Source: Glebionis coronaria (taxonomy: Eukaryota; Streptophyta; Magnoliopsida; Asterales; Asteraceae). From it: a stretch of DNA of 64,000 nucleotides. The notes under the pieces were generated by a model. It saw only the letters and a program-made list of their open reading frames with translations, searched no databases and was not told where the DNA came from. The stretch spans positions 494,037,627-494,101,626 of the forward strand of contig CM046881.1 in NCBI GenBank assembly GCA_025667525.1. Direction: 5' to 3'. How positions within the stretch are numbered: position 1 is the stretch's first letter; each line of letters opens with the position of its first letter. Positions 12,063 through 25,192 of this stretch are shown here, piece after piece. The position numbers were made by a program, and so were the translations under genes.

Positions 12063-14741
12063 ATGCAAACTCGCTCCAAAGCAAGACGTGCTCGTAAACG
12101 AAGAAACAAATCCATCACTCCTTCTAGTGAGGAGTCTCCTATTGACGAACCCATTGTAGTGAAAGAAGCACCCATGGCTAATCGAACTATGATGGAGTTG
12201 CTTCAAGCACCCACCGAGGGTTATGGAGAAACGATTGTGATTCCCGCTATCCTTGCGGAGAATTTTGAGGTTAAGACGGGTTTGTTGTCCATGATTCAAA
12301 ACAACAAGTTTCGAGGTGACGAAAAGGACAACCCTCATAACCACATTCGCCAATTTAACCGTCTCACAGCCACTTGCAAGTTTAAGGACGTCTCAAACGA
12401 CTAGATTAAGATGATGCTTTTTCCGTATTCCTTAGCGGGGCCCGCAAAAATTTGGTTAGAGAAAGAGCCACCCAATTCTATATTGACGTGGAAGGATCTC
12501 GTTTCAAAATTCGTGAACCAATTTTTTCCGCCCTCTAAGACTACGCATTTGAAAAACGAGATTTCAAAGTTTTCGCAAGAGTATAATGAGAGTTTTTCAA
12601 CGGCTTGGAATAGGTTTAAGGAAATGTTGCACGAATGTCCTCATCATGGTTTTTCCGACTTGCATCAAATAGACACGTTTTACAATGGCTTGAACGATCA
12701 TGAGCGTGATTATCTTAATGCCGCCGCGGGTGGTAATTTTTTGTGTAAGACGGTCGAGGAAGCATTGTTAATCATTGAGAATAGGTCTAAGGTCTATAGT
12801 CCTCGTAGCACGTCGAGTGTTCATAAGGCTTCGTCTTCGCCTTCGCCTTCATTGTCACACACCGTTGATGCTTGCCAAATCGAGGCTAATTTGGAGAACA
12901 AGATTTTTGATAAGTTGAAAGGATTGTTAATTGAGTTTAAAGTTGGTGAACAACCCACTCCCGCTATGGCTAAAGCGGTTGAGGTTTCTTGTATGTATTG
13001 TGGTGGAGCTCACGATTATTCCGAGTGCGTTACCAACGGTGGTAACACTTCGAGTGCCTTCGCGGCCGCGGGAACTTATAACCAAAACGGTCAAGTTCCT
13101 CGCACTAATCAATTGACTCCACCGGGTTTTCCACCAAATCAAAATGCTAACAATTATCGAAAAAATCAAGTTGGTTACCAAAGCAATCAAAGGAACAATT
13201 TCAAGGGTAATAACAACTATGGGAATCAAGGAAGTAGTAGCCAATTGCAAAATCAAAACCAAAACCGTAATTTTCAAAACACAAGTCAAGGTCTTCAAAA
13301 TGTTTACACTAAAGAACTTCCAATGGACTTTTTGAATTACTCCACGGCAAATGATAAGATTTTGGAAAACATTCAAGAGCAATTGGCTAGTCAAGCTAGG
13401 GACACGGCTAAAAACACCAAGGAGTTAGCTAATTTTGTGAAGGAAAATCTTAACATGATAAATGAGTTGAAAAATGATTTTGCTAATCAAATTAGAGGTC
13501 AAAACAATAAGATTGAACAAAGTCATGCTAGGCTTGAACAAAGAATTGACCAAAAAGCCGCTAGTCAAGATCTTAAGTTTAATAGTCAAGATGCTAAGCT
13601 TAATGCCATTTTAGAAGCCGTCATGGGGAACAAAGCCTCTACTTCGAGTGGCCTTCCTAGTAACACCGTTTCAAACCCGAAGGGAGAGATGAAAGTGATT
13701 ACCACACGAAGTGGTAAGGCACTTAAAGAACCGACTCCTCAACCAATTACTCCAACGGTGGAGGAAATTGAGGAAGAACCCGAGGTGGTGGTCGAAAAGG
13801 AGCATATCTCAAGCCCACAAAGTACCGCTCATGCCACACCTACGGTCGACCCTTTACCAACATTGGAACCCGAGATTCCAAAGGCTATGCCTATGCCCCA
13901 ACCCACACCACCCTTGCCTTACCCATCAAGACATAGGAAGGAGAAACGACAAGAGCGCGACAACTACCAATTTGAGCTTTTTATGAAAATGTTTCGTGAG
14001 TTGCACCTTAATGTGAGGTTCGCCGATGCTTTGGTCATGATGCCTCGATTTGCCGCTAACTTTAAGAGTATGTTGAACAACAAGGAGAAATTGCATCAAT
14101 TGTCTAGTTGTTCGTTGGTTTATCTTAATCGCATGCCTCAAAAAGTCGGTGATCCCGGTAAATTTTTGATCCCTTGTGCCATTCAAGATATGGAAGAATG
14201 CTATGCCTTGGCCGATCTTGGTGCTAGCATTAATTTGATGCCACTTGCAATCTTCAAGTCGCTCAATCTTCCTAATCTTACTCCTTCACTAATGTCTATC
14301 GAGTTGGCCGACCATTCCACGATTCGTGCATGTGGTTTGGCGGAAGACGTTTTTGTGAAAGTAGGGAAGTTCTACTATCCCGTAGACTTTATCGCCGTTG
14401 ATATCCCCACGGATCCTCAAGTTCCTCTTATTTTAGGTCGTTCGTTTTTAGATACGTCTATGGCTTTAATTGATGTGCATGCTAGAAAGATCACCTTACG
14501 TTTCAACGACGAGGAACTTGTTATAAACGCAACTCAAAATTCTCAACTTTCTCATGTTTATTCCGTTGCTACCATAAACCTCGTTGATATGATCGACGTG
14601 GTTTGCGAGGAATTTTCACAAGAAGTTTTAGGGTTTGGTGATGAAGAAACTAGTGGCAATCCCACTATGTTAGATCCAATTCTTGATAACTCGACACCTA
14701 CCTTCACTCCTTTTGAAGGAGGTGGTTTTACGTTGGAATAA
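12063..14741 (+). pseudogene. gag: gag-protease of element D (Athila type, broken)
   Basis: I place the start at the ATG at 12063 (MQTRSKARRARKRR), because it opens a basic N-terminus; upstream codons read poorly. The capsid core typical of Athila follows (FPYSLAGPAKIWLEKEP, FVNQFFPPSKT, then DTFYNGL). A zinc knuckle of CX2CX3HX4C form (CMYCGGAHDYSEC) lies near 12990, then an Asn/Gln-rich stretch and a coiled-coil-like region near 13330-13620. The aspartic protease carries LADLGASINLMP near 14207. One in-frame TAG at 12402 splits the capsid region, and a TAA at 14739 ends the frame before RT. Length without the stops is about 892 residues, normal for this lineage. Confidence 0.9.
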
Positions 14742-17700
14742 TGCAATGTTCCACGTACTTGTGACGAAGACCTCGACAACGATGAGGACTTCTCGATTAT
14801 CAAGGATTTTCTAAACGATTTCCCATTTCCTCCACCCGAGGAGGTTATGAGTATCGAGCCCAGATCTTCACTTGAGGAACCACCTATTCTCGAGTTGAAA
14901 GATTTACCTCCTCACCTCGAATATGTCTATTTGGAGGAGGACGACAAGTTGCCGGTTATTATTGCGAAGATCTTTCGAATGATGAAAAAACCGCACTTGT
15001 CGATGTTCTAAAGGATCACAAAGGTGCGATTGCGTGGAAGTTATCCGACATTAAGGGAATCGATCCCAAGTTTTGTACCCACAAAATCTTAATGGAGGAG
15101 GATTTCAAGCCCACAATCCAAAGTCAAAGGAGGGTGAACCCCAAAATTCACGACGTCATAAAAAAGGAGGTCCTTAAACTCCTTGACGCGGGAATGATTT
15201 ACCCTATTTCTGATAGCCCTTGGGTGAGTCCTATTCATTGTGTTCCTAAAAAGGGAGGGATGACCGTTGTGCCAAACGATGCCAACGAGTTAATTCCCAC
15301 TAGACTCGTGACCGGATGGAGAGTGTGCATTGACTATCAAAAGTTGAATGAAGCCACTCGAAAAGACCATTTTCCCTTGCCCTTCATGGACCAAATGTTG
15401 GAGCGTCTTGCGGGAAACGATTTCTATTGCTTTTTAGATGGTTTTTCTGGTTACTTCCAAATTCCCATCGATCCTCGTGATCAAGAAAAAACTACGTTTA
15501 CGTGTCCATATGGAACGTTTGCCTATCGTAAAATGCCATTCGGACTTTGTAATGCACCAGGAACCTTTCAACGGTGCATGATGGCTATTTTTCATGATAT
15601 GATCGAGAAGACGATGGAAGTCTTCATGGATGACTTTTCCGTGTTTGGTAATTCGTTCACTTCGTGTTTGTCGAACCTAGAGAGAATGTTAAAACGTTGT
15701 GAGGAAACCAACCTTGTGCTCAATTGGGAAAAATGTCATTTTATGGTTAAAAGTGGAATCGTCTTAGGGCACAAGGTCTCGAAAGCGGGGATTGAGGTAG
15801 ATCAAGCTAAGGTAGACGTCATCGCCAAATTACCTCATCCCAAAACCGTTAAGGGAGTTAGGAGTTTCCTAGGCCACGCGGGCTTTTATCGTCGATTCAT
15901 CAAGGATTTTTCAAAGATCTCTCGACCCATTACACATCTTCTTGAAAAAGAGGCACGTTTTGTCTTTGACGAAGATTGTGTACGAGCCTTTGAAATCCTT
16001 AAGAGGAAACTTACCGAAGCTCCCATTCTTGTTGCTCCAAATTGGAACCTCCCCTTTGAGCTTATGTGTGATGCTAGTGATTACGCCATAGGGGCCGTTT
16101 TGGGGCAACGTCATGATAAGCACTTCTTGCCTATTCACTAAGCTAGCAAGACGATGACCGAGGCTCAACTAAAATACACTACAACGGAAAACGAGTTCCT
16201 TGCCGTGGTGTATGCATTTGAGAAGTTCCGACCTTACCTCGTCTTGACAAAATGCATAGTGTATACGGACCATTCGGCTATTAAGTATCTCATGGCAAAG
16301 CAAGATGCTAAGCCGAGATTGCTTCGTTGGATTCTCCTCCTTCAAGAATTTGATCACACCATCGTTGAAAAAAAAGGAGCCGAGAATCTAGCGGCCGATC
16401 ATCTTTCTCGTTTGGAAGATCCTCACCAAAGTGTTTACGAGCCAAAGGAAATCACCGAAACATTTCCGCTCGAGACACTTGGTGTAGTGAATTCTAAGCT
16501 TGATTCTTCCACCCCATGGTTTGCGGATTTTGCAAATTACCATGCGGGCAACTTCATCATTAAGGGTATGACGACTCAAAAAAACGAAAATTCTTTCGTG
16601 ACGTCAAGTTCTACTTTTGGAACGACCCTTACTTGTTTCGAACTTGTGCGGATCAAATCATCCGACGTTGTGTATTTGGCACCGAAGCTTCTAACATCCT
16701 TAGAGCTTGCCATGAGGGACCCACGGGTGGTCACCACGGTGCTAATCTCACGGCTAAAAAGGTGTTTGATGCCGGTTTCTTTTGGCCTACTATTTACCGA
16801 GATGCACAAGATCTTGTGAATTCGTGTGATGCATGCCAACGACAAGGAAAAGCCTCACAAAAAGATGAAATGCCACAAAATATCATCCAAGTGTGTGAGA
16901 TCTTTGACGTTTGGGGTATAGACTTTATGGGGCCATTCCCATCATCTCGTGGTAATAAGTACATTCTTGTTGCGATTGACTACCTTTCTAAGTGGGTAGA
17001 GGCCAAGGCCTTGCCCACCAATGATGCTCGTGTGGTAGTCAAGTTTTTGAAGCAATTGTTCTCTCGGTTTGGAACCCCTCGTGCTATCATAAGCGATCGT
17101 GGAACCCATTTTTGTAACGACCAATTTGAAAGGGTTCTAAGGAAATATGGGGTTACACATCGTCTTTCTACGGCTTATCACCCACAAACGAGTGGACAAG
17201 TCGAGGTTTCAAACCGAGCTTTGAAGAGAATCTTAGAGAGATCCATTGGGGAAAACCGACAATCATGGTCGGATAAGTTGGACGATGCTTTATGGGCCTT
17301 TAGGACCGCGCATAAGACACCCATTGGGTGTACTCCCTATAAGCTTGTGTATGGAAAGAATTGTCATTTGCCAATCGAGTTAGAACACAAGGCTTATTGG
17401 GCCCTAAAGCATTGTAATGATGATATGGAGACCGAGGGAAAACACCGGAAAATGCAATTAAATGAATTGGATGAATTGAGGGATATTGCTTATGAAAATT
17501 CATTGATTTATAAAGAAAAAACTAAAAACTTGCATGATTCAAAAATTAAAAACCGGGTTTTAACATTGGGGATCAAGTTTTGCTTTTTAATTCAAGATTG
17601 AAAATTTTTTCTGGTAAATTGAAATCCCGTTGGTCCGGTCCATTCACCGTGACTCAAGTGTTTCCGTATGGGACCATCGAGCTAGCTCAAGATGATGGTC

Positions 17701-17801
17701 CTAACTTCAAGGTGAATGGACATATGTTGAAGCACTACTTTGGCGGGGAAGTTCCATCCTTGAACTACCTCGACCAAGTCACCTTCCCCAATGATAATTA
17801 G
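14742..17801 (+). pseudogene. pol: pol of element D: RT, RNase H, integrase (broken)
   Basis: After the stop at 14739 the frame continues to about 14965, where a one-base shift moves it to the RT frame (clearly open from 15092). RT shows WRVCIDYQKLN, MPFGLCNAPGTFQ and catalytic FMDD near 15627. RNase H starts at MCDASDYAIGAVLG and is cut by a TAA at 16139 before [21 protein letters not shown] follows. A shift in a run of seven A near 16580 leads to integrase: [10 protein letters not shown] and CDACQRQGK (zinc part), then [20 protein letters not shown] and the Glu in [14 protein letters not shown] (DDE triad kept). A last shift near 17553 precedes the C-terminal part ending at 17801. Shifts in homopolymers could be assembly errors; the stops look genuine. 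Confidence 0.92.
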
Positions 17802-19640
17802 TATTGAGGGGATCGAGTCGAGCTCATGACTCGGTAATAAAAAATGAGGTGCCTCGTGGGGGAGTCCCATGCTTATCCTATGTACATATTATCGCTTTCT
17901 AATATAGCTTACGTGTGGGGATTTGTGCCCTTCCAACCTATGTTCCGTGGTTGTTTGTGATATGTGGTTTTTAGATCATGATCTTCACGATTGGAGCCTC
18001 TCGTGTTCGTTTTATAGGAGCACTTGATCGTTTGCTTTGGAGACATTTCTCAATATCCATGATATATCCTTTTGATGTTCTAACCTTAGGTTTTTAGCAC
18101 ACTTCATAAACGGCTTTAAATTTATTGGTTACACCCTTTCCATGCTAGATTAGGCATTCGACTACGTCTCTAGTATGGGGGTGTTTGCACCCCTAGACTC
18201 GAAACATTGAGGACAATGTTTAACTTTATTATGGGGGGGGGGGGTGAATAGATACTTGCCTTGCCAAACCTTCACGCTTTCCAAAGTTTATCTTTTTGTT
18301 TATCGTTTTGTTGCAAAATAAGGCTAAAAATGGCCAAATTTTAAAATTTTTCTCATGTTTCATAAGTGTTTGAAGATACGAATGTAGGTTTTCTGATGGC
18401 GAGAATAAGAGTAATTTTTGACTCGACCGTGCGTGTGGAGCACTTAGCTTTGATTCCTTAACTACACATTAGGCTAAGTCTCTTAAATGAGGACGAGAAA
18501 TGATAGAGTTAATTATAAGTTACTATGCTAAACGTAGAGTACTCGTATTCTTTCAAAAACTCATGTGTTCTCGTTGTTTGCTTATTCTCCCTTCGCATGT
18601 AAATATTTTTTGCTTAATAAATATTGACTTAGCAGTTTAGTTAGGATTGTTGGGTTTCTAGTCTTTTCTAGTAGCTTCCGTGTAATTAAATTGGGAAGAC
18701 ATTAAGGTATCGCCAGCGTCACGGTTTTGAAGTATTGGCACCCGAATAATCGAAAGCTTCACCCAATAATAAGATTTCAAGTGCTCACCTAAATCAAGCA
18801 AACAATTTGAAGCCCCACAAGGCCTAAAATCTATGCAAAAATTGAAAGTGAATCAAGCCTTAATCTTCGAAGCTTTAAAGATCCAAAATTCGCTTTAGCG
18901 TGAGGATATACGTCTTTGGCTAATAAAATCATCGATGAGGCGGATAATAAAAGGCAAGGCAAGACCGAAGTCATAATAAAAGCTTCATGGCGAAGTTGAA
19001 TAAAAGATGGAGGTAAACCAAAGATAATAAGGCCCTTCCGTTAGGGGGCATATAAAAGTCTTGGTAATAAGTCTCATGTTCAAAACTGTTATAAAACCGT
19101 GTTTATCGATTCTTCTTGTCAACTTAATTTTTTAACATCAACATCGTTGTCTATTGGGAGGGGTTATTGATTTGATGGTCTTAGTTACACCGTTAGGACT
19201 CTATTTTTAGACCTAAATTTCTATTATCGCATAAGTCAAACAATGTATCCTCGTGAAACATTCAAGACATCATAAAATATAAGAGATACAACTTAGGAAT
19301 AATGGGAGGATAAGTACGTGATTAGGGCATATGAGTAGTGTTAGCATTACTAACTTATAATGACAATGATCTCGTTGCACGCTTGGCATGGAATTAAGGT
19401 GAAAATCGAGGACGATGAAATTATTTCTAACGAAGCATTCACGTGTTCTTATTCTATGAACCTAAACGTCCCATTTTGCGATGAAAATCATACATTATGT
19501 CTAAAACACAAGTAGTAGTAATAGTAGTAGTGTAGCTAGTTTATCATTCCAATAAAGTGAATAAAAATGAATTTTGGAGGTGCTACGATACTTTATTCTA
19601 GCATTGCGTGAGGGCACGACAATGGTTTAGTATGGGGGAG
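17802..19640 (+). other. 3' noncoding region and polypurine tract of element D
   Basis: 1.84 kb between integrase and the 3' LTR, where some Athila elements have an env-like frame. I see no open frame or membrane segment here. It has a run of 12 G at 18233-18244 after AACATTGAGGACAATG, several AATAAAA-like strings between 18900 and 19060, and the polypurine tract TATGGGGGAG at 19631-19640 directly before the LTR. Confidence 0.75.
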
Positions 19641-22600
19641 TGATGAGACTGCTTTTATACATAGTCTCATCGTCTAAATAGGGCTTAAAATGCATTAAAT
19701 ATCATCAAAATACCCAAATATATGCTTGTGTTTGTTGCTTGTGTATTTTAGGTACGGATATTGAAGAAATGACAAAAGATCACAAGAATCATGCAAAAAC
19801 AAACACGGGAAATGAAGCCGCACAAAGAACCAGACCCGAATCATGATTTTCCTATCAAGTCCTTGAAGTTTGAAGATTTGGCAAGATTGGTCCCTCATCT
19901 TTTGAAGACTCGTCATTTTAAACCCTTATAAAACTCAAATATTACATATGGGTCCCTTAAATGTCAAGATTATACATCATTTGCCCTTGAAGAATGAAAA
20001 AAGTGCATTAAATACTCTTGAATACATGCTTGATGAAGTTTTGTGGCCAATATATGAAAAAATAAACTTTCATATAAAGGGAATTCGTTTTGGGAGTTGT
20101 TTAAACTTATATGACAAGTTAAAGAAACATTGGGGGGCATTATTGGGAGACAAACAAACTCCACCAGCCAACCATCACATGACACGTCACCCTAACCCGA
20201 CTTGAATACCCGTTTACCCATATCCCTCACCCAAACCCGGTTGACCCATTTTTGTTACAACACACGTTTATTATTAAACGTGTTTTCCTCTTAAACACTT
20301 CTTAGCCTAAACTAAACAGATCAAAACACACACCTTTTCTTATAAACCCTAATTTTTTCCCCAAATTAAATTTCATGAATTAAGACATGATCTATTCCAG
20401 ATCAGTGATTAATCATGGATAAACCCAAACCCCACTTTTAGTTTCCCATCACACTCACTCCCTGGTCCCCAAAATCCCACCCACTGGCAAAAAGACAAAG
20501 AAGCACCAGAGAATCAACGCTTCATAGGGATTTCGTGTCCTCCAAACGAAATCCAACGTCCAAGATTGATGCATCCCAGCCTGTCTATCACAAAAATCCA
20601 AACGAAATGCACATGGCTTCAAGATTTATTCAAAAGGAGGAATCAAATCAGCATATCCGCATCTTCAGCAAGGGTAATCTTGGAAACTCATTAGATTAGG
20701 GTTTTCTTTTGTTTTCATTTCTAGAACAATCCGAGGGGCCTATAAAATGAGGACCGACCTGTGGTGCCCATTTTTTTCCCTTGTCTCGGATTTTTGTAAA
20801 ACCTCTTTTATGAATGAAAGTTTGAAGTTTTTTAAATTTATCCGAGTTCCATTTTATTTAATGTTTATGATTTAAGTTAATGTTTTTTAATTTATGTTGG
20901 GGTTTCCTGTTTGTGTTAATCAGTAAGTGGATTGAAGTGAATCAAAGTTTTCTTGTTTAAATTTATTATCAGTTTTCAAGTATTAAGTATTTGAGTAGTT
21001 TTGAAAAGATTTTGAAAAGAAAAGTGGGATTCGTTTATCTATCTTGTGAGCTTACTGAATCAAGACCATAGGTCTTGATTCTTGGATTTCTTTTGTGTGT
21101 TTGTATTTATTTTTACAGGACTGGAAGCTTGTGCTTGTTTCGCTAGCATATAAGCTCGAAAAATCGGGGGTACGGATGTGTATCCCTGAGGTTTGCACTC
21201 TGTTCTCGCATTTGTATTTCTTTTTTTTATGCTTTTGATTAGTTGTTCTTGTGTGATTGTTGACTGTCAAGTTTGGTAGTTTTAAGGGTTTGATTTTGTA
21301 TTGATAAATTTCTTAAGTTTGATTTGTAGTATAATCAGTAAGTTTAATTAGGTATTGTTCTTTTTATTTAATCTGTTTAATCTGTTTAATCTTGGTGATA
21401 AGATACATCAACTTAGGATTTTGCGATAGCTTGTTTATGTTTGGTTGCTCTCAGTCTAAGTTGTGTTGGTCATACTTAGTGTTTGCCTGCTGATTTTTTT
21501 GAAATCATGTGTTCTTTTTATGATGTTATGTTGATTTGTGTTAGTGCATGCTAGACTATAGCCAAAGAGTGTGATTTGTTCATTTGATCTATCTGCTTGT
21601 TTTATATTCAGTTTACACTGCTTTGTTCATTTTGTTTTGCTGTTAGAAAATAATGTTTAAAAAATACTACTACATTCAACTGATTTTCTGTTAAAACTGA
21701 ACAATCTTCTTGTTTAAAAGCTTTGCTGTGGAATCTGGGTGTTTATAGGGCTTCTAAAATGCTTTTAGGGACTGGTTAGCTGCACTCCAAAGATTTCACA
21801 AGCTATCATAACTGTGTAAATCTTCGGACCACCAAAACAGTCCAAAAAAGTGTGAGATAGTCGTATAAATAGCTATTGGGATTTGCTGTCTAGGAGTCGT
21901 TAGTTTGCTAGATTGGTAGGATAGCTAGGATTCATGGGTTCTATTCATGCAATTCTTTGATTCTGCTAGTCAGTCTTGAACCTCTGCTTAGTCTTAGTTT
22001 TGTGTGTTGGTATTTTGTGTTTATTGTCGTTACACACTTGCGTAAGCTGTTAAGCCTGACCCTTACATAGCTGCCTACTGCTTAGAATCTGGTTAGATTT
22101 TCATTTAGCTTGTTTACCTTTTTTTTCGTGCTTACTGTTTATGACCATCAGTCCATAAGTCATTCGGTTTGCTTATTTGTATATTACGGCATGATTCAGT
22201 AGTTGAGTGTTGGATTGGATTGTATTTGCATAAGAGTGCTTGCATCCTTTTGATTCCTGATTATCTGCTTGCGTTATCAGTCAGTTTGTGTTCGAGTTTG
22301 TTTTTTTTGCTTTCTGTTTGCTTAAAACACCCCCACAAGCCAACTGCAAGTGGGGGTTTTGACTGTCCAAAAAGAACACAAAAGAAAAGATAACAAGAAA
22401 GAAAAAAAAGGGGATTCCAGGTCTGGGACTATTTTGATTCAAATTAGGGCATATTCTAGCCTAATTTAGACGAGTGTTTGTGTTTTGGTAAGTGGTAGTA
22501 TCTGTGTAACAAGTGGGGTAAAAAGAAAAAACAAAAAAAAATATTTGAAAATTTTTGGCGTGGCCAGGACTCGAACCTGCGCCACCACTTCCAAAGCACA

Positions 22601-23377
22601 CACACACTACCGCTCGCCCTTGGGTCTTTTATTGTTAAGACCCCAACACATTTTCTATATAAGGTGTGTTCTGGATTAGCTTATTTTATATAATTCGAAC
22701 TTATTTAGCTGATTTTCAGCTTATTGAGTAATCCAATTTTAGCTTTTTCATTTTTTCTTGTATTCCTGTTACATCTTAGGACTTTTTAGATCTAAGTTTT
22801 GATTTTTCACGTTACTTAATTAATTTTTATCAATATTTTATTAGCCGGTTTTTAATAAATAGTTTAAAAATAGATTAATTAAGTTTAAAATTTTTCAAAA
22901 ATAGTTTTTCGGTTTTAAATAAATAACTCTAGGTTTACATTCATTTAAGCTTCAATTTGGACTTATATTTAATTTTATTTAATTTGGAGATTTTTCTTTA
23001 ACTTTAAAAATTAATATAAAATTATTAAAAAAGTTTTAGATAATTTGGTTTTCAATTTTATAATCTTTATAATTTTCTTCATTTAAGTCAATTTTTTAGT
23101 AATATTTGGAATAGTTTTTAGTTTTGTCAAATTTTACGATTTTGCGTTTTTTACGACTTAGGGGTATTTTTAGCATTATTCGTCTTTTTCTTTCTTCCTT
23201 TTTCAATCATATAATCACAAATCATTAATCAATTCAACACACAACGCACTTGCCTCATTGGGAAACGAACTTGAACTCATTTTGGTCATTAACACTTGGT
23301 TTTTCCTAAAGTCGTTTGTTTAATACTCACCATTATTTTTACTTCCTTTTCCTAAAGTTCGTATTTTACTACAATCA
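19641..23377 (+). repeat. 3' LTR of element D
   Basis: 3,737 bp copy of the 5' LTR, same ends (TGATGAGACT to ACAATCA), with the terminal hairpin, TATA box and tRNA-like block all present. It is followed by the duplicated ATTAT and then the rest of C's 5' LTR. Confidence 0.95.
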
Positions 23378-25179
23378 ATTATAGTGGTAAAAATAATGTT
23401 AAAATGTGGTAAAAATTTGATTTTGAGTGATATTTAAGAAGGTATTTTTGACCGGAATATAAAAGGTAATTTTTGAAAAAAATAAGTTTGAGTATGATAT
23501 GAAATAATTAGATATTGTTGTAGAGGATGTATTAAGCTTCGATTTGGTATAAGGTAGAGCTTCTAGCTCCAAACGAGCAAACAGTTATGTTAGTTTGATT
23601 ATTCGTGTACCGGGAGATGAGTATCGGCACAATATATAATTGTTGTCGATATTTGGATCGAATCTCGGGGACTATAAAAAGGATTTTAAAATGAGTCATG
23701 GACTGATGTTAAGTGATGAACATGAGGATGTTAAGTCTATTTTCAAAGACAAGTGTCATTTTGTAAACGGAGTTAAATAAATAAGTTAAAAAGACTATAT
23801 GAGTTATTGACGTAAAACTGTCCGGTTTTTGTAGTTCGAAGATGAGTCGGGCATGGAACTTTAAAAGTAAAATCTTTTAACCAACTTTTGGGAGGTCTTT
23901 ATATATATAGTAAGTGAAGTTTCTGATTAATATCGTAAGCAATTGACGTGTTTAAGTAAAGAAAACAGTTTGGACGATTAATAGATATATATCGAAAGTT
24001 TTTGAAAGAATAAAAATGTAAAAGTGTACGTAAGAAGAATGTATTAAATTGTGTATGGTGTGAGTCTGATTTTGACTTTGAGATATTTATTTTATTTTAC
24101 TAAGTATGAAATATTACTTGAATGTATTATTAAAGGCACGCGTTTTATTTTGATAGATTGTGAATTTCGTGTTCGCCGGGCATCATCGATCGTTGAAAGT
24201 CGTCATACTACTGTTAATACTTCAGGTGAGTCTATAACCTCGCTTTCTACTTGTTTTAATGATTTTAAAACCTGCGAGGGGGATACATGTTATTTGAAAT
24301 AAAATGAACACATGTCATGAGTAATTGTTGGACCCGAATGTTGCCTTTGTTGATTTGAATTGTATAAGTACCTAAATTGCAAAAGTCTCTAAATTCATGA
24401 GCCGTTAACTATCTTCTGACTTGATGTTGTGAGTTGAGAATAGCCGCTTATTCTAATGATATTACTATTGGGCTGACGACCCTATCTGAGACCAGGGCTT
24501 TACGCTGAGTAACCTCTAGGAAGGATAATTTTACGAGAATGAGAATTGGTATTCTTGCAATTGATACCCTAGTAGGGGCACTGGAATTCTTATAGTCATG
24601 CTGGCATTTGGCGTGGGTGACTAAGTTAAGGGGTCGGTGTCATGAGCTTAATACAATTCATTAACTACTGCTATAAGATGAATTGCCCGATTAAAAGATT
24701 GTATGGCCACAATGCTATTAAACAATTGTGAATGATTTTTACGATGTGTTCAAATATGTTTTCTTAAACCTATAGACTTGCTCAACCTTTGTGTTGATGA
24801 TTTTAAGCATGTATTTCAGGTACTTGAAGTTGTTGGATTGCGGAGCTTGCTGGAGAAGGATTGCAGGATTGCTTTTGTAGTAATTTGGTCTAAAACAGAT
24901 TTCTCTCCCATTTGTCTTAAATTTATAATATATGGTCCAGTATTTTGGTAAAAGGTTTGTCGTTTTGTTAAGATCCTAGGGGAACCTGAACGCTACTATG
25001 ATATATTTTTAAACTGATTTTACTTGGGATTGAAGGTTTTAGACATTGATTTAAATTATTTCCTTATATTCCTAAATATACAGTTTTAAGGTCGTATAAA
25101 GAGTTTGTGAAATGAAGTTTGTGAATAACACCCATTTGTGTATTTCCGCTGCGCAAGGTAAATTGGGGGTGTTATAGAT

Positions 25180-25192
25180 TGGTAACCAGAGC
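25180..25192 (+). other. Primer binding site of element C (altered)
   Basis: TGGTAACCAGAGC, three bases after the LTR end, differs only slightly from the Met tRNA site TGGTATCAGAGC that chromoviruses use. It fixes the 5'-to-3' orientation of C as plus. Confidence 0.6.

Larger units (their letters stand above)
7589..23377 (+). mobile_element. Element D: Athila-type Ty3/gypsy retrotransposon
   Basis: A 15.8 kb element with TG...CA LTRs of 3,729 and 3,737 bp, flanked by ATTAT at 7584-7588 and 23378-23382, inserted in the 5' LTR of C. The empty site is seen in the other C LTR near 33088-33096. The primer site is of the tRNA-Asp type used by Athila elements. Domain order is gag, protease, RT, RNase H, integrase (gypsy order), then 1.8 kb without genes before the 3' LTR. 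The LTR pair is very similar by eye (a few differences per hundred bases), so the insertion is fairly recent, yet gag-pol carries three in-frame stops and at least three frameshifts. It sits three levels deep, so it is younger than A, B and C. Confidence 0.95.
6741..25176 (+). repeat. 5' LTR of element C, split by element D
   Basis: The LTR runs 6741-7588 and resumes at 23383-25176, the gap being D plus its duplicated ATTAT. It aligns throughout with the 3' LTR (32140-43759 minus E). It ends GGGGGTGTTATA, so the terminus is TA rather than the usual CA, in both LTRs. It contains a CT-rich leader after the TATA box and long stretches with no open frame. Confidence 0.88.

Noticed and set aside
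17802..19640. env-like gene of the Athila element
   Set aside because: No open frame, signal or membrane segment could be found in this region.
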